From an uncultured Bacteroidaceae bacterium (GTDB taxonomy: Bacteria; Bacteroidota; Bacteroidia; Bacteroidales; Bacteroidaceae), in NCBI GenBank assembly GCA_934271655.1, contig CAKQRW010000018.1:1-52644 (forward strand): a stretch of DNA of 52,644 bases. The letters are read 5' to 3'. The notes beneath the pieces were generated by a model that had not been told where the DNA came from, ran no database searches, and worked only from the letters and a program-made list of their open reading frames with translations. The position numbers and the translations under genes are program-made. Positions 19,519 to 28,281 of this stretch are shown here, piece after piece (position 1 is the stretch's first letter; every line of letters starts with the position of its first letter).

Positions 19519-19694
19519 ACACACTTATTTCAGATGTGCCACACACTCATTTCAGATGTGCTACACACTTATTTCAGATGTGCTACACACTTATTTCAGA
19601 TGTGCTACACACTTATTTCAGATGTGCTACACACTTATTTCAGATGCACGCCACACTCTTTTACGCTGTGCCACCCATTCATTTCTGTTCCGCC
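19519..19694. repeat. 22-bp tandem repeat, 6 good and 2 degenerate copies
   Basis: Units starting ACACACTTATTTCAGATGTG follow one another at 19519, 19541, 19563, 19585, 19607 and 19629. Two decayed units follow at 19651 and 19673. The array lies between the divergent esterase and LMW phosphatase genes, ending about 100 bp upstream of the phosphatase promoter. Because 22 is not a multiple of three, all three + frames are open over the array and give artefactual repetitive peptides. The rest of 19300-19795 shows no gene. Confidence 0.95.
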
Positions 19695-19795
19695 AAACGT
19701 TCCCCTACTATGCACAGAGCAAGAAGATTTCCACACACACAACAGGTCTTTTACACACGCATACCGCAACAAAGGTGTTTTACAGGCTCACATAA

Positions 19796-19827
19796 TTTGT
19801 TTATAAAAATAAAAATGTCTAACTTTG
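19796..19827 (+). promoter_or_regulatory. Promoter of the LMW phosphatase operon (TTTG-N20-TAACTTTG)
   Basis: TTTG at 19796-19799 and TAACTTTG at 19820-19827 are separated by 20 bp, a full match to the Bacteroidetes promoter consensus. The first gene starts 73 bp further on. Confidence 0.8.
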
Positions 19828-19900
19828 CATATAAAATCAGCAAGGTTCAGATGGCGCAGCAAGAGACGCCATGACATGAGAACACAAAAGAAAGGACAAC

Positions 19901-20350
19901 ATGAAGAGAATTCTTTTTGTCTGCCACGGCAACATATGCAGAAGTCCCATGGCAGAATACATAATGAAGCATCTTGTGAAAGAGGCCGGACTGGAAGACG
20001 AGTTCGAGATAGCCTCTGCCGCCACAAGCACTGAGGAGATTGGCAATCCTGTCTACCCTCCGGCAAGGCAAAAGCTGGCAGAGCACGGCATAGCCTGCAA
20101 GGGACACAGAGCCAGACAGGTAACTAAGCACGACTATGCCTACTACGACCACATCATAGCCATGGACTCATACAACGTGCGCAACATGACACGCATCTTC
20201 GGGGGCGACCCACAAGGCAAGATAAGCCTTCTCCTGCATTACACAGGCGAGCGGCGTGACGTGGCCGACCCTTGGTATACAGACAATTTTGACGCCACAT
20301 GGCACGACTGCCTCAACGGCTGCAGCGCCCTGCTCAAGAAGCTCAGGTAG
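19901..20350 (+). CDS. Low-molecular-weight protein tyrosine phosphatase
   Basis: A 149-residue cytoplasmic phosphatase of the LMW-PTP family. The P-loop C8-HGNIC-R14-S lies at the very N-terminus, as usual, and the general acid Asp123 is in VADPWYTDNF. Length is normal. Targets could be tyrosine kinases of capsule or exopolysaccharide systems or other phosphoproteins, but no such genes are nearby, so the role is open. It has a full consensus promoter (19796-19827) and is followed after 91 bp by the first DUF6057-like gene on the same strand. It may therefore head an operon with the membrane-protein trio, although repeats and a short element-like sequence lie in that gap. Confidence 0.93.
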   Translation: MKRILFVCHGNICRSPMAEYIMKHLVKEAGLEDEFEIASAATSTEEIGNPVYPPARQKLAEHGIACKGHRARQVTKHDYAYYDHIIAMDSYNVRNMTRIFGGDPQGKISLLLHYTGERRDVADPWYTDNFDATWHDCLNGCSALLKKLR

Positions 20351-20441
20351 CAGCGCGCCGACAAACATGCCGACAGCTCCCACCAGGCTCTACTAGCACC
20401 TACTTAATACAAGCACCTAATAATAATCTAAAATAAAAAAA

Positions 20442-22397
20442 ATGAAGCAGACCACAATCACGCCATCTGCCCAGGCGGCAAAGCCCGACTTTGTCACCAC
20501 CAAGGCAGCGCTGCCTAAAACCGCAAAAGAGTCACACACCTCTGTGCCGGGCAAGAAGACGCCCTACACCATCGCTATAGTGACATCACTTGCCGTTGCC
20601 GCACTGGGGGCGTATTTCCTCATCATGCAGAACAGCGACACTCTGTTCATGGCGCAAGGACAGAGCTTTTTCACCACAGACCCTACATTCTTCAGCGAGT
20701 GCATGCGGCGCCCAGGAGGACTCATCACATGGATGGCATCATTCATGACGCAGTTTTTCTACTACCCAGCCTTGGGCGGAGCCATGATGATAGCCATCTG
20801 GATTCTCTCCATGTGGATGAGCAAGGTGGCCTTCAGGACTGGAGCCGCATGGATGCCCGTGCTTGCCGTTCCTGTCATGTGCATCCTGGTGAGCATGATT
20901 GACAACGGCTACTGGATATACTACATCAAGCAGACTGGTTTCTGGTATTATGCCACCATCGGCTATTTCTGCGCAATGGTCATAGTGTTGCTGTACAGCT
21001 TCACGAAAAACATAGCCGACAGCGCCTTGCTCACACTCATCACGGCCTTCACCTACCCTTTCTTCGGCTGGTACACGTTGCTGGCTCTCGTCTATGTGGC
21101 TCTGATGACAGCCACAAGGCCATCGGCAAAGGGCACGAAGCGCAAGGCCTTGCTCACAGCCATGCCTGTCATTGCCGCAATAGCCATGCCGCTGTTCATG
21201 CGACAGTTCTACCCCGACCTGCGCGACGACCAGATATGGACATCGGGACTCACCTTCTTCCAATGCGACACGCTGACAAGCTTCTTTCCGCAACTGCCGC
21301 TCATAGCCATGGCTGCTGTTCCTGCGCTATTCCCATTCCTGCCAAAGCATGACAGGGTGACACGAAAAGGTGCATGGGCCGCGTGGGGCACGGCCGTTGT
21401 AGTCATGGGCCTCTCTGCCCTGTGGGCCACCAAGGCCGACTTCCAGAATTACAACTACCATGCCGAGATGCGGATGTTCTGCGCCGCCGACGAGCACGAC
21501 TGGGACAAAGTGCTCTATGAGATGGGGGACATACCGGGCGACGCCTCGCGAGAGATGGTGCTGCTGAAAAACATCGCCCTGCTCAACAAAGGCGAGATGG
21601 GTGACAAAATGTACCATTACAACAATATGGGTGAGCAACCCAAGAACGACTTCGACACGCTCCATGTGCACATGGTGCAGACTGGCGGCGAACTGATATA
21701 CTACTACCATGGCAAGACCAATTTCGCCCTGCGCTGGGGAATAGAGAACAGCGTGGAATATGGCTACAGCTTCTTCCGTCTGAAGAACATGGCGCGAGCT
21801 GCCATCGTCAACGGCGAGATGGACCTGGCTAAGAAATATCTCACTATACTCTCCACAAGTCTGTTCTACAAGGACTGGGCTGAGAGGCTGATGCCTGTGA
21901 CAGACCATCCTGAGCTGATAGCCAACTACCACGAGTTTGACACCGTGAAGGAACTGTGGGACAACATGGGCTCTATCCTCGACGGCAACAACGGACTGTG
22001 CGAGATGTATCTGCTCAACTACTTCAGCCACACCATGAACAAAGACGACAAACTGCTGCAAGAGCTGACGCTCAACTATGCCATGGTGCAGAAAGACATA
22101 CAGCTCTTCTGGCCGCGCTTCTTCCTCTACGCGCAGATGCACCAAGGCAAGAAGATGCCTGTACACTATCAGGAGGCGGCCTATCTGTATGGCAACCTGG
22201 AACCGCAGAACGTGAACATCAGCAACATGCCGTTCGAACAGACGGTAAAGGACAAATATGCAAGTTTCCAGCAAACGTCACAATCTCTGCTCGCCTCTGG
22301 CATGGATGCCAAGCAAGTGGGCGAGGCCATGAAGGGATCCTTTGGCGACACCTTCTACTGGTTTTACTTCTTCAGCAGAAACGTCCATTCATACTAA
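20442..22397 (+). CDS. Polytopic membrane protein, DUF6057-like (first paralogue)
   Basis: A 651-residue inner-membrane protein of unknown function, resembling the Bacteroidetes family DUF6057. After a polar N-terminal tail of about 45 residues, hydrophobic segments alternate with short loops up to about residue 330. The remaining 320 residues are mostly soluble and helical, with a TPR-like look. Recognisable blocks are WMASFMTQFFYYP, DNGYWIYYIKQTG and ENSVEYGYSFFRLKNMARAAI. Each has a clear counterpart in the gene at 24168-25694, so the two are paralogues flanking a PD40/CxxCH lipoprotein gene. The strict same-strand order suggests that the three products act together at the cell envelope. 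I cannot name a reaction. The domain name is from memory of the family and was not searched. Confidence 0.75.
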   Translation: MKQTTITPSAQAAKPDFVTTKAALPKTAKESHTSVPGKKTPYTIAIVTSLAVAALGAYFLIMQNSDTLFMAQGQSFFTTDPTFFSECMRRPGGLITWMASFMTQFFYYPALGGAMMIAIWILSMWMSKVAFRTGAAWMPVLAVPVMCILVSMIDNGYWIYYIKQTGFWYYATIGYFCAMVIVLLYSFTKNIADSALLTLITAFTYPFFGWYTLLALVYVALMTATRPSAKGTKRKALLTAMPVIAAIAMPLFMRQFYPDLRDDQIWTSGLTFFQCDTLTSFFPQLPLIAMAAVPALFPFLPKHDRVTRKGAWAAWGTAVVVMGLSALWATKADFQNYNYHAEMRMFCAADEHDWDKVLYEMGDIPGDASREMVLLKNIALLNKGEMGDKMYHYNNMGEQPKNDFDTLHVHMVQTGGELIYYYHGKTNFALRWGIENSVEYGYSFFRLKNMARAAIVNGEMDLAKKYLTILSTSLFYKDWAERLMPVTDHPELIANYHEFDTVKELWDNMGSILDGNNGLCEMYLLNYFSHTMNKDDKLLQELTLNYAMVQKDIQLFWPRFFLYAQMHQGKKMPVHYQEAAYLYGNLEPQNVNISNMPFEQTVKDKYASFQQTSQSLLASGMDAKQVGEAMKGSFGDTFYWFYFFSRNVHSY

Positions 22398-22470
22398 CAG
22401 CACAACGTCTGCATGACATATACGACTTACAACATCACCCATAGCCTCCACAGAGTCTTTTGACACGCCT

Positions 22471-22537
22471 CAGCAGGATATCTTGATGACGCCTCCTTTT
22501 TGGCAGCGCTCCAGCCGAATATCCCGACGACGCTTCC
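22471..22537. repeat. 26-bp imperfect direct repeat, offset 41
   Basis: CAGCAGGATATCTTGATGAC at 22471 and CAGCCGAATATCCCGACGAC at 22512 are related copies, each followed by GCsTCC. They lie between the first DUF6057-like gene and the PD40 lipoprotein gene. Confidence 0.65.
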
Positions 22538-22583
22538 GACAGAATCTATTGGCGGCAACAATAAAAACAAAAAAAGCACCACA

Positions 22584-24089
22584 ATGAAGATAAAGAACAT
22601 ACTATCCATCATCGCTATCGCAGCCCTGATGATATCATGCGACCACCCTGCCGTACCTACCAGCGCGGAGCACGTGGACCGCTGCCCCAACATCCAGCCT
22701 GACTACACAGATGTGACCGTGCCATGCAACATCTGCCCGCTCAACTTTGCCGTGCTTGAGGGCGCGACAGACGTCGTGGCAAAGATATCTTACCCCGACG
22801 GATTCACCACCTTCGGCGAAGGGCAGAAAGTGATAATAGAGGAAAGCGACTGGGACGAAATGGTGAAGTCGGCCAAGGGCAAAAGCCTGAAAGTGGAGGT
22901 GTATGCCAAGGTCAAGGACCAATGGAAAGCCTTCAAGCCTTTCAGCATACACATATCCAACGACAGCATAGACCCATACATATCATACCGACTCATACAG
23001 CCGTCATACGTCGCTTATGAGCAGCTCAGCATCAACCAGCGCAACCTCACCAACTTTGACGAGGAAGAGATATACAGCAACATGGCTGTGAGCACAGAGG
23101 CTGAGGGACAATGCATCAACTGCCACTCATACCAAAACTACAAGACCGACCACATGCTCTTCCACATGCGCCAAAGCTATGGAGGCACCATGATAGTGGA
23201 CGGGGGCAAACTGAAGAAGGTGGACCTGAAGACCGACGAGACCATCAGCGCCGGAGTCTACCCCGCATGGCACCCTACCAAGAATCTCATAGCATTCTCC
23301 ACAGACAAGACAGGACAGTCGTTCCACACCAAGGACATCAACAAGATTGAGGTGCAGGACACAGAGAGTGACCTTATCCTCTACGACGTGGACAAAAACG
23401 AGGTGAGCAGCATCTCCGAACTGGAAGACGAGCTGGAGGTGTTTCCCACATGGAGCCCTGATGGCAAGACTCTGTATTTCTGCTCTGCAAAGTTTGAGTA
23501 CCAAAACGACTCTGTAGCCAAGGAGACAGAGATGATACAGCGCTACAAGGAGGTGAAGTATAGCCTCTACGCCACAGACTTCAACCCAGAGACAAAGCAG
23601 TTCAGCAACACCAGGATGATATACAACGCAGCCGACTCTGCCATCAATGCCAGCGTCACCCTGCCACGCGTCAGCCCAGACGGACGCTACATCATCTTCT
23701 CGCAAGCGGAATACGGATGCTTCCACGTGTGGCACAACGACGCCGACATCTACATGCTTGACCTGAAGACCAACAAGGTGAGAAAACTGGACCAGCTCAA
23801 CAGCAACCGCTCTGAGAGCTATCCAACATGGTCAAGCAACGGACGGTGGATAATGGTCGACTCACGCCGAGGCGACGGCAACTACACACGCCCCTACATA
23901 GCATACTTCGACAGGCAGGGCAAGGTGCACAAGCCTTTCATCGTGCCTCAAAAAGACCCGAGCTTCTACACATTCCTGCTGCGCTCGTTCAACAGGCCGG
24001 AATTCATGAAAGAGCCTGTAAGGGTCTCTCCAACAGAATTTGCCAAGAAAGCTAAAGAAGACGCTGTGAAGGCCAAGTTTGCAAAATAA
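22584..24089 (+). CDS. PD40/TolB-like lipoprotein with a CxxCH haem-binding motif
   Basis: A 501-residue lipoprotein. The start at 22584 (MKIKNILSIIAIAALMISC) gives a proper lipobox with Cys19; an in-frame ATG at 22500 would hide it. After an Ig-like N-terminal region, a single c-type cytochrome motif CINCH occurs near residue 175 (GQCINCHSYQNYKTDHM) and is followed by candidate Met/His ligands. Residues ~210-460 hold PD40/WD40-like beta-propeller repeats (YPAWHPTKNLIAFSTD, FPTWSPDGKTLYFCS, LPRVSPDGRYIIFSQ, YPTWSSNGRWIMVDS), as in TolB. The combination suggests an envelope protein binding one covalent haem next to a propeller. Flanking genes are DUF6057-like membrane proteins, which may anchor it or exchange electrons with it; that link is inferred from gene order. 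Confidence 0.8.
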   Translation: MKIKNILSIIAIAALMISCDHPAVPTSAEHVDRCPNIQPDYTDVTVPCNICPLNFAVLEGATDVVAKISYPDGFTTFGEGQKVIIEESDWDEMVKSAKGKSLKVEVYAKVKDQWKAFKPFSIHISNDSIDPYISYRLIQPSYVAYEQLSINQRNLTNFDEEEIYSNMAVSTEAEGQCINCHSYQNYKTDHMLFHMRQSYGGTMIVDGGKLKKVDLKTDETISAGVYPAWHPTKNLIAFSTDKTGQSFHTKDINKIEVQDTESDLILYDVDKNEVSSISELEDELEVFPTWSPDGKTLYFCSAKFEYQNDSVAKETEMIQRYKEVKYSLYATDFNPETKQFSNTRMIYNAADSAINASVTLPRVSPDGRYIIFSQAEYGCFHVWHNDADIYMLDLKTNKVRKLDQLNSNRSESYPTWSSNGRWIMVDSRRGDGNYTRPYIAYFDRQGKVHKPFIVPQKDPSFYTFLLRSFNRPEFMKEPVRVSPTEFAKKAKEDAVKAKFAK

Positions 24090-24167
24090 GTCAACGCCTG
24101 CTAAAGAGAAAGACATGCCGCATGCCGCCATCCAAGGCTGCATGTGGCTGTGTTTTAGACAAATGAA

Positions 24168-25694
24168 ATGAGAAACAAGCAAAGATACATATTATTCATA
24201 TCATTCGCAGCCATAGCCTACGTGCTCCTGCCACTATACAACGCCGACTACCTCTACACCATACAGGACAACGACGCTTTCATTGCCGGCAACACTTTCA
24301 TGAGGGACACGGTGAACCACCATGGCGGCTGGGCTACATGGATAGCCTGCTACCTCACGCAGTACTTCTACTACCCGTGGCTCGGCACAAGCATCATCGT
24401 GGCCTTGTGGGCCGCCATATACGCCATGACATGCTGGCTCTTCTCTCTGAGAGGATGGACATGCGCCATCGCGCTTGCAGCACCTGCGCTACTCATGCTC
24501 AATGTGCTCGACTATGGCTACTGGATATATTACGCCAAGACCCCTGGCTTTGCCTTCATGCCCACCGTAATGACGCTTTTCATCTGCATGTCTGCATGCG
24601 TGCTGCGTCTGATTCTCATGCTGGCCAAGGTGAGATGCGCCAAGACCACCACTGCAGCTGCATGCCTGGTGGCCACAGGCGCGGCCGCAAGCTTTTCTGT
24701 AGGCACATGGAGACTTGACAACCACACGTGCTCTATCGCCACAACATTGTTCGACCGAAACTTCCGCCATGAGCTGAGCATGTACCGCGCGCTCGACGAT
24801 TGGCGCTTCGACGATGTCATAGACGAGGCAAGGGCTTGCGATGACACACCCACCAACTTGATGGTGATGTACAAGAACGCGGCCCTCCTGCACACCGGAC
24901 ACCTGAGGGACATGTTTGACACAAGCAACTGTGGCATACACCCATCTACTAATGATTCGCCGAAAATACGCACCTCGCGGCTCGGAGCCTCGCTTATATA
25001 TTATATGTATGGGCTGTTCAACTTCTCTTACCGATGGGCTATGGAAAACTCTGTGCAGTATGGCCTGAGCTTCCGCAGCATGAAGATGATGGCCAGATGC
25101 GCCATTATGAACGGGGAGCATGATGTGGCCAATAAATATCTCACCATACTGCGCTCCACAACATTCCACAGAGACTGGGCAAACGAGCATACAGACATGC
25201 TGCTCAACAGCACTAAACTGGTGCAGGACAAAGAATACTCCAGCATAGAGCCGCTCATGGGAATAATGCCCGACGCGCTCGACAGCGACAACGGACTCTG
25301 CGAGGCATACATCATGGATGTCTTCGCGGAACTGCCACACACCACAGCGGCTACGGAGGACATAGCCCTATGCATGTCGCTGTGGGGCAACAACGCTTAC
25401 GCCTTCTGCGTGCACTTCCACGACTATGTGGAGCGGCATCCCGACAACGCCATACCCTCGCTCTACCAGCAGGGGGCCATCCTGCTCGGCAACCTGCCCG
25501 AGTCTCCCATCACACTCGACGGCTTCGAGTTTGACCCCATAGTAGCCAACAAATACAACGCTTTCGTGCAGGACTACCGCACGCTGCAAGAGCAGGGCAT
25601 GAAAGACGCTGAGGCTGGCCAGAAGCTGAAAGCCGCCTATGGCGACACCTACTGGTGGCACTACTACTTCTGCCCAGAGCCTGATTTCTATTAA
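24168..25694 (+). CDS. Polytopic membrane protein, DUF6057-like (second paralogue)
   Basis: A 508-residue inner-membrane protein paralogous to the 651-residue product at 20442-22397. Shared blocks include TWIACYLTQYFYYPWLG, DYGYWIYYAKTPG, ENSVQYGLSF and VANKYLTILRSTTFHRDWA. It lacks the long polar N-terminal tail and some of the central membrane segments. Membrane segments are seen to about residue 190, and the rest is a helical soluble region ending GDTYWWHYYF, matching GDTFYWFYFF in the paralogue. The pair probably arose by duplication and may form a heterodimer around or beneath the PD40/CxxCH lipoprotein encoded between them. Function unknown. Its stop codon lies within the first unit of a 22-bp repeat. 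Confidence 0.75.
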   Translation: MRNKQRYILFISFAAIAYVLLPLYNADYLYTIQDNDAFIAGNTFMRDTVNHHGGWATWIACYLTQYFYYPWLGTSIIVALWAAIYAMTCWLFSLRGWTCAIALAAPALLMLNVLDYGYWIYYAKTPGFAFMPTVMTLFICMSACVLRLILMLAKVRCAKTTTAAACLVATGAAASFSVGTWRLDNHTCSIATTLFDRNFRHELSMYRALDDWRFDDVIDEARACDDTPTNLMVMYKNAALLHTGHLRDMFDTSNCGIHPSTNDSPKIRTSRLGASLIYYMYGLFNFSYRWAMENSVQYGLSFRSMKMMARCAIMNGEHDVANKYLTILRSTTFHRDWANEHTDMLLNSTKLVQDKEYSSIEPLMGIMPDALDSDNGLCEAYIMDVFAELPHTTAATEDIALCMSLWGNNAYAFCVHFHDYVERHPDNAIPSLYQQGAILLGNLPESPITLDGFEFDPIVANKYNAFVQDYRTLQEQGMKDAEAGQKLKAAYGDTYWWHYYFCPEPDFY

Positions 25695-25795
25695 GCTCAC
25701 TCATGGAATATACAAAGCTCATACGTGGCATCTACAAAGCTCAGCTCTACTAAACACCTTCATGACATCTGCAAAGCTCAGACATGACATGGCCG
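25691..25795. repeat. 22-bp repeat starting in a stop codon
   Basis: AAGCTCA-led units start at 25693, 25715 and 25737 (22-bp steps), and a fourth is at 25774 after an extra 15 bp. The first unit begins inside the TAA stop of the second DUF6057-like gene. The units share ..CATCTACAAAGCTCA-type sequence. Confidence 0.8.
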
Positions 25796-25899
25796 TATTG
25801 GCAACCGAGCTTCTCTGAACGGCTCTCAAACAACATCAAGCATTACACTATGAACATATACAACACAACTAAGCTATATTAAAAAAAAACAAAAACGAG

Positions 25900-28035
25900 A
25901 TGAGAACACTTATCACACTGGCCATGATGGCAACAGCCGCCACGGCCATCAACGCGCAGGGCACGCTGCAAGACTACCAGAACGCCTATGGCGTGCGCGC
26001 CCGCTATTCCAACAAGGTTGCGAATGGCGCTCCTTCATCAGTCCGTCCATCGGAAGACGGCAGCAAATGGACATACTCTGTCTTCAACGGCGACAGCACC
26101 GTATGGTATGAGGTGGACAGCAAGACAGGCAAGAAGACCGTCATAGCCAGTCCCGCACCACGCAAGCGGCCTGAATACCGCGGAGGCAAGCAGCACCACT
26201 GGATGGAAGTGCTTGACGAGAAAGACGGATGGTCGGAGTCGCCCGTGAAGAAGGCATGCTTCATAGCCCACCGCAACAACAACCTCTACCTCTTTGACGA
26301 GAACGCCAAGGACAGCACACAGCTGACGACCGACGGAGTAGACACATGCTACTACTCATCATGGGGCTCATGGTCGGCCGACGGCAAATACTACGCCACC
26401 GTGCTCATCAAGCCTGCGCCTAAACGCTATGTCACATACACACTCTCATCGCCAGCCAACCAGGTGCAGCCCATATACTCGCAGCAGGAGTATGCCAAGC
26501 CTGGCGACAGCCTCAACTACCGCATACCCGTAGTCGTCGACGTGGCAAACAAGAAGACCATCTACCCCAAGTCCACAAAGCTCTTCGCATCACAATATCT
26601 GGTCACAGCACCACAATGGGACGAAAACGGAAAGACTCTCACATTCGAGTTCAACGAGCGAGGACACAAGACATACCGCGTACTGGAAATGGATCTGCAA
26701 GGCAACGTGCGCACGCTCATTGAGGAGAAGAACGACAAATACGTGGCCTATTCACGCAACCTGCGACGCGACCTCGACGCAAGCCATATCCTCTGGAAGA
26801 GCGACCGCGACGGACACGCCCACCTGTATATCTACAACAGAAAGACAGGCAAGCTCACACAGGTCACCAAAGGCAACTACTGGGTGCGCGATGTCATCGA
26901 CTGCAGCATAGACGAGAAAGGCAAGGGCTATATCATCTTCGCCGCCAACGGCATGAACTGCAAGAATATCGGCAGCGTATCGTCAAGTCTCGACGGCAAA
27001 ATAGCACAAGAGGACCCTTACAACATACACTACTTCCGCATCGACCTCAACGGAAAGAACCTCACAGCCCTGACTCCTGAGGAGGGCAACCACAAGGTGA
27101 CACTCGACAGAGCCGGACAGACCATCATAGACACCTACTCTACCGTGCTCAACCCTCCCGTCACCGTGCTCCGCTCAGCTGTCAACGGAAAGGTCATCAG
27201 CACACTTGAGACAGCCGACATCAGCAAGCTCCGCGAGAGCGGATGGGTGGAGCCAGAGGTGTTTGTGGCTCCTGGACGCGACGGCAAGACCGACATGTGG
27301 GGCATCATACGCCGCCCGCGCAACTTCGACCCCGCCAAGAAATATCCTGTCATCGAGTACATCTACTCAGGACCTGGCGACCAGTATGTACCAAAAGACT
27401 TCCAGCCATGGATGTGGTACTATGACGACCTCACAGAGCTGGGCTTCATCGTGGTGCAGCTCGATGCCATGACCACTTCTTTCCGCTCTCTCGACTTCGA
27501 GCAAGTATGCTACAAGAACCTCAAGGATGCCGGATTCCCAGACCGCATAGAATGGATCAAGGCCGCAGCAAAGAAATATCCCTACATGGACATCGACCGC
27601 ATGGGCATCTACGGATGCTCGGCTGGAGGCCAGGAAGCTCTCGGCGCCCTGCTCTTCCATCCTGAGTTCTACAAGGCTGGATACGCGGCTTGCGGATGCC
27701 ATGACAACCGCATGGACAAGATATGGTGGAACGAACAATGGATGGGCTACCCCGTAGACAGCTCATACATAGAATGCTCCAACGTGGAGAACGCCAAGAA
27801 CCTGCAGGGAAAACTGATGCTCGTGGTGGGAGAGATGGACGACAACGTGGACCCTTCATCATCATATCAAGTGGTCAACGCTCTCCAGAAGGCCAACAAG
27901 GACTTTGAGTTCATACTCATACCTGGAGCACACCACACCATGGGCGAAGCCTATGGAGAGCACAAACGCTACGACTTCTTCGTGAAGAATCTTCTCGGAG
28001 TGACACCTCCTGCATGGAGCGAACTGAAAAAATAG
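25900..28035 (+). CDS. Secreted dipeptidyl peptidase IV-like serine peptidase (S9)
   Basis: A 711-residue exported peptidase with a signal peptide (MRTLITLAMMATAATAINAQ). Residues ~60-450 form a DPP-IV type beta-propeller, and residues ~460-711 an S9 alpha/beta-hydrolase domain. The catalytic Ser574 lies in GIYGCSAGGQ, the Asp at about 648 in GEMDDNVDPS, and the His at 678 or 679 in PGAHHTMG. Family members release dipeptides from peptide N-termini in the periplasm. The nucleophile elbow GCSAGG differs slightly from the common GWSYGG, but the spacing is normal. A close Glu-motif typical of true DPP-IV is not obvious to me, so another exopeptidase specificity is possible. It follows the DUF6057 trio on the same strand, but a 205-bp gap with repeats makes separate transcription likely. 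Confidence 0.9.
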   Translation: MRTLITLAMMATAATAINAQGTLQDYQNAYGVRARYSNKVANGAPSSVRPSEDGSKWTYSVFNGDSTVWYEVDSKTGKKTVIASPAPRKRPEYRGGKQHHWMEVLDEKDGWSESPVKKACFIAHRNNNLYLFDENAKDSTQLTTDGVDTCYYSSWGSWSADGKYYATVLIKPAPKRYVTYTLSSPANQVQPIYSQQEYAKPGDSLNYRIPVVVDVANKKTIYPKSTKLFASQYLVTAPQWDENGKTLTFEFNERGHKTYRVLEMDLQGNVRTLIEEKNDKYVAYSRNLRRDLDASHILWKSDRDGHAHLYIYNRKTGKLTQVTKGNYWVRDVIDCSIDEKGKGYIIFAANGMNCKNIGSVSSSLDGKIAQEDPYNIHYFRIDLNGKNLTALTPEEGNHKVTLDRAGQTIIDTYSTVLNPPVTVLRSAVNGKVISTLETADISKLRESGWVEPEVFVAPGRDGKTDMWGIIRRPRNFDPAKKYPVIEYIYSGPGDQYVPKDFQPWMWYYDDLTELGFIVVQLDAMTTSFRSLDFEQVCYKNLKDAGFPDRIEWIKAAAKKYPYMDIDRMGIYGCSAGGQEALGALLFHPEFYKAGYAACGCHDNRMDKIWWNEQWMGYPVDSSYIECSNVENAKNLQGKLMLVVGEMDDNVDPSSSYQVVNALQKANKDFEFILIPGAHHTMGEAYGEHKRYDFFVKNLLGVTPPAWSELKK

Positions 28036-28049
28036 CAGCATGGGAGCTA

Positions 28050-28222
28050 TAGGGAATAAGCCCTATAGCCCCCTACAGCTTATATTGCCAAGGAGAGATG
28101 GCAACAAGGCTCTCCCTATAGATCCTATAGTTTCCTATAGCTTCTATAGCCCCTCGCGTCTGTGAAATTTTCAACAAAAGCTATAGATCCTATAGTTTCC
28201 TATAGCTTCTATAGCCTCTATA
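28050..28222. repeat. CTATAG-rich repeats; 36-bp copies 65 bp apart
   Basis: A 36-bp block at 28116-28151 is repeated exactly at 28181-28216. The block itself contains CTATAG four times, and at least ten CTATAG palindromes occur in the whole region, which separates the S9 peptidase and MATE genes. No coding potential is seen. Confidence 0.9.
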
Positions 28223-28281
28223 AAAATCCTACGGTAAAAAAGATTAAACATTTTGGTAACAGAAAAAGACACACTAAGCAC

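Noticed and set aside
19249..19874. Overlapping + strand reading frames with repetitive Cys/His/Tyr-rich peptides
   Set aside because: They are open only because a 22-bp array shifts frame each unit; all three frames read the same repeat and no start or conservation argues for translation.
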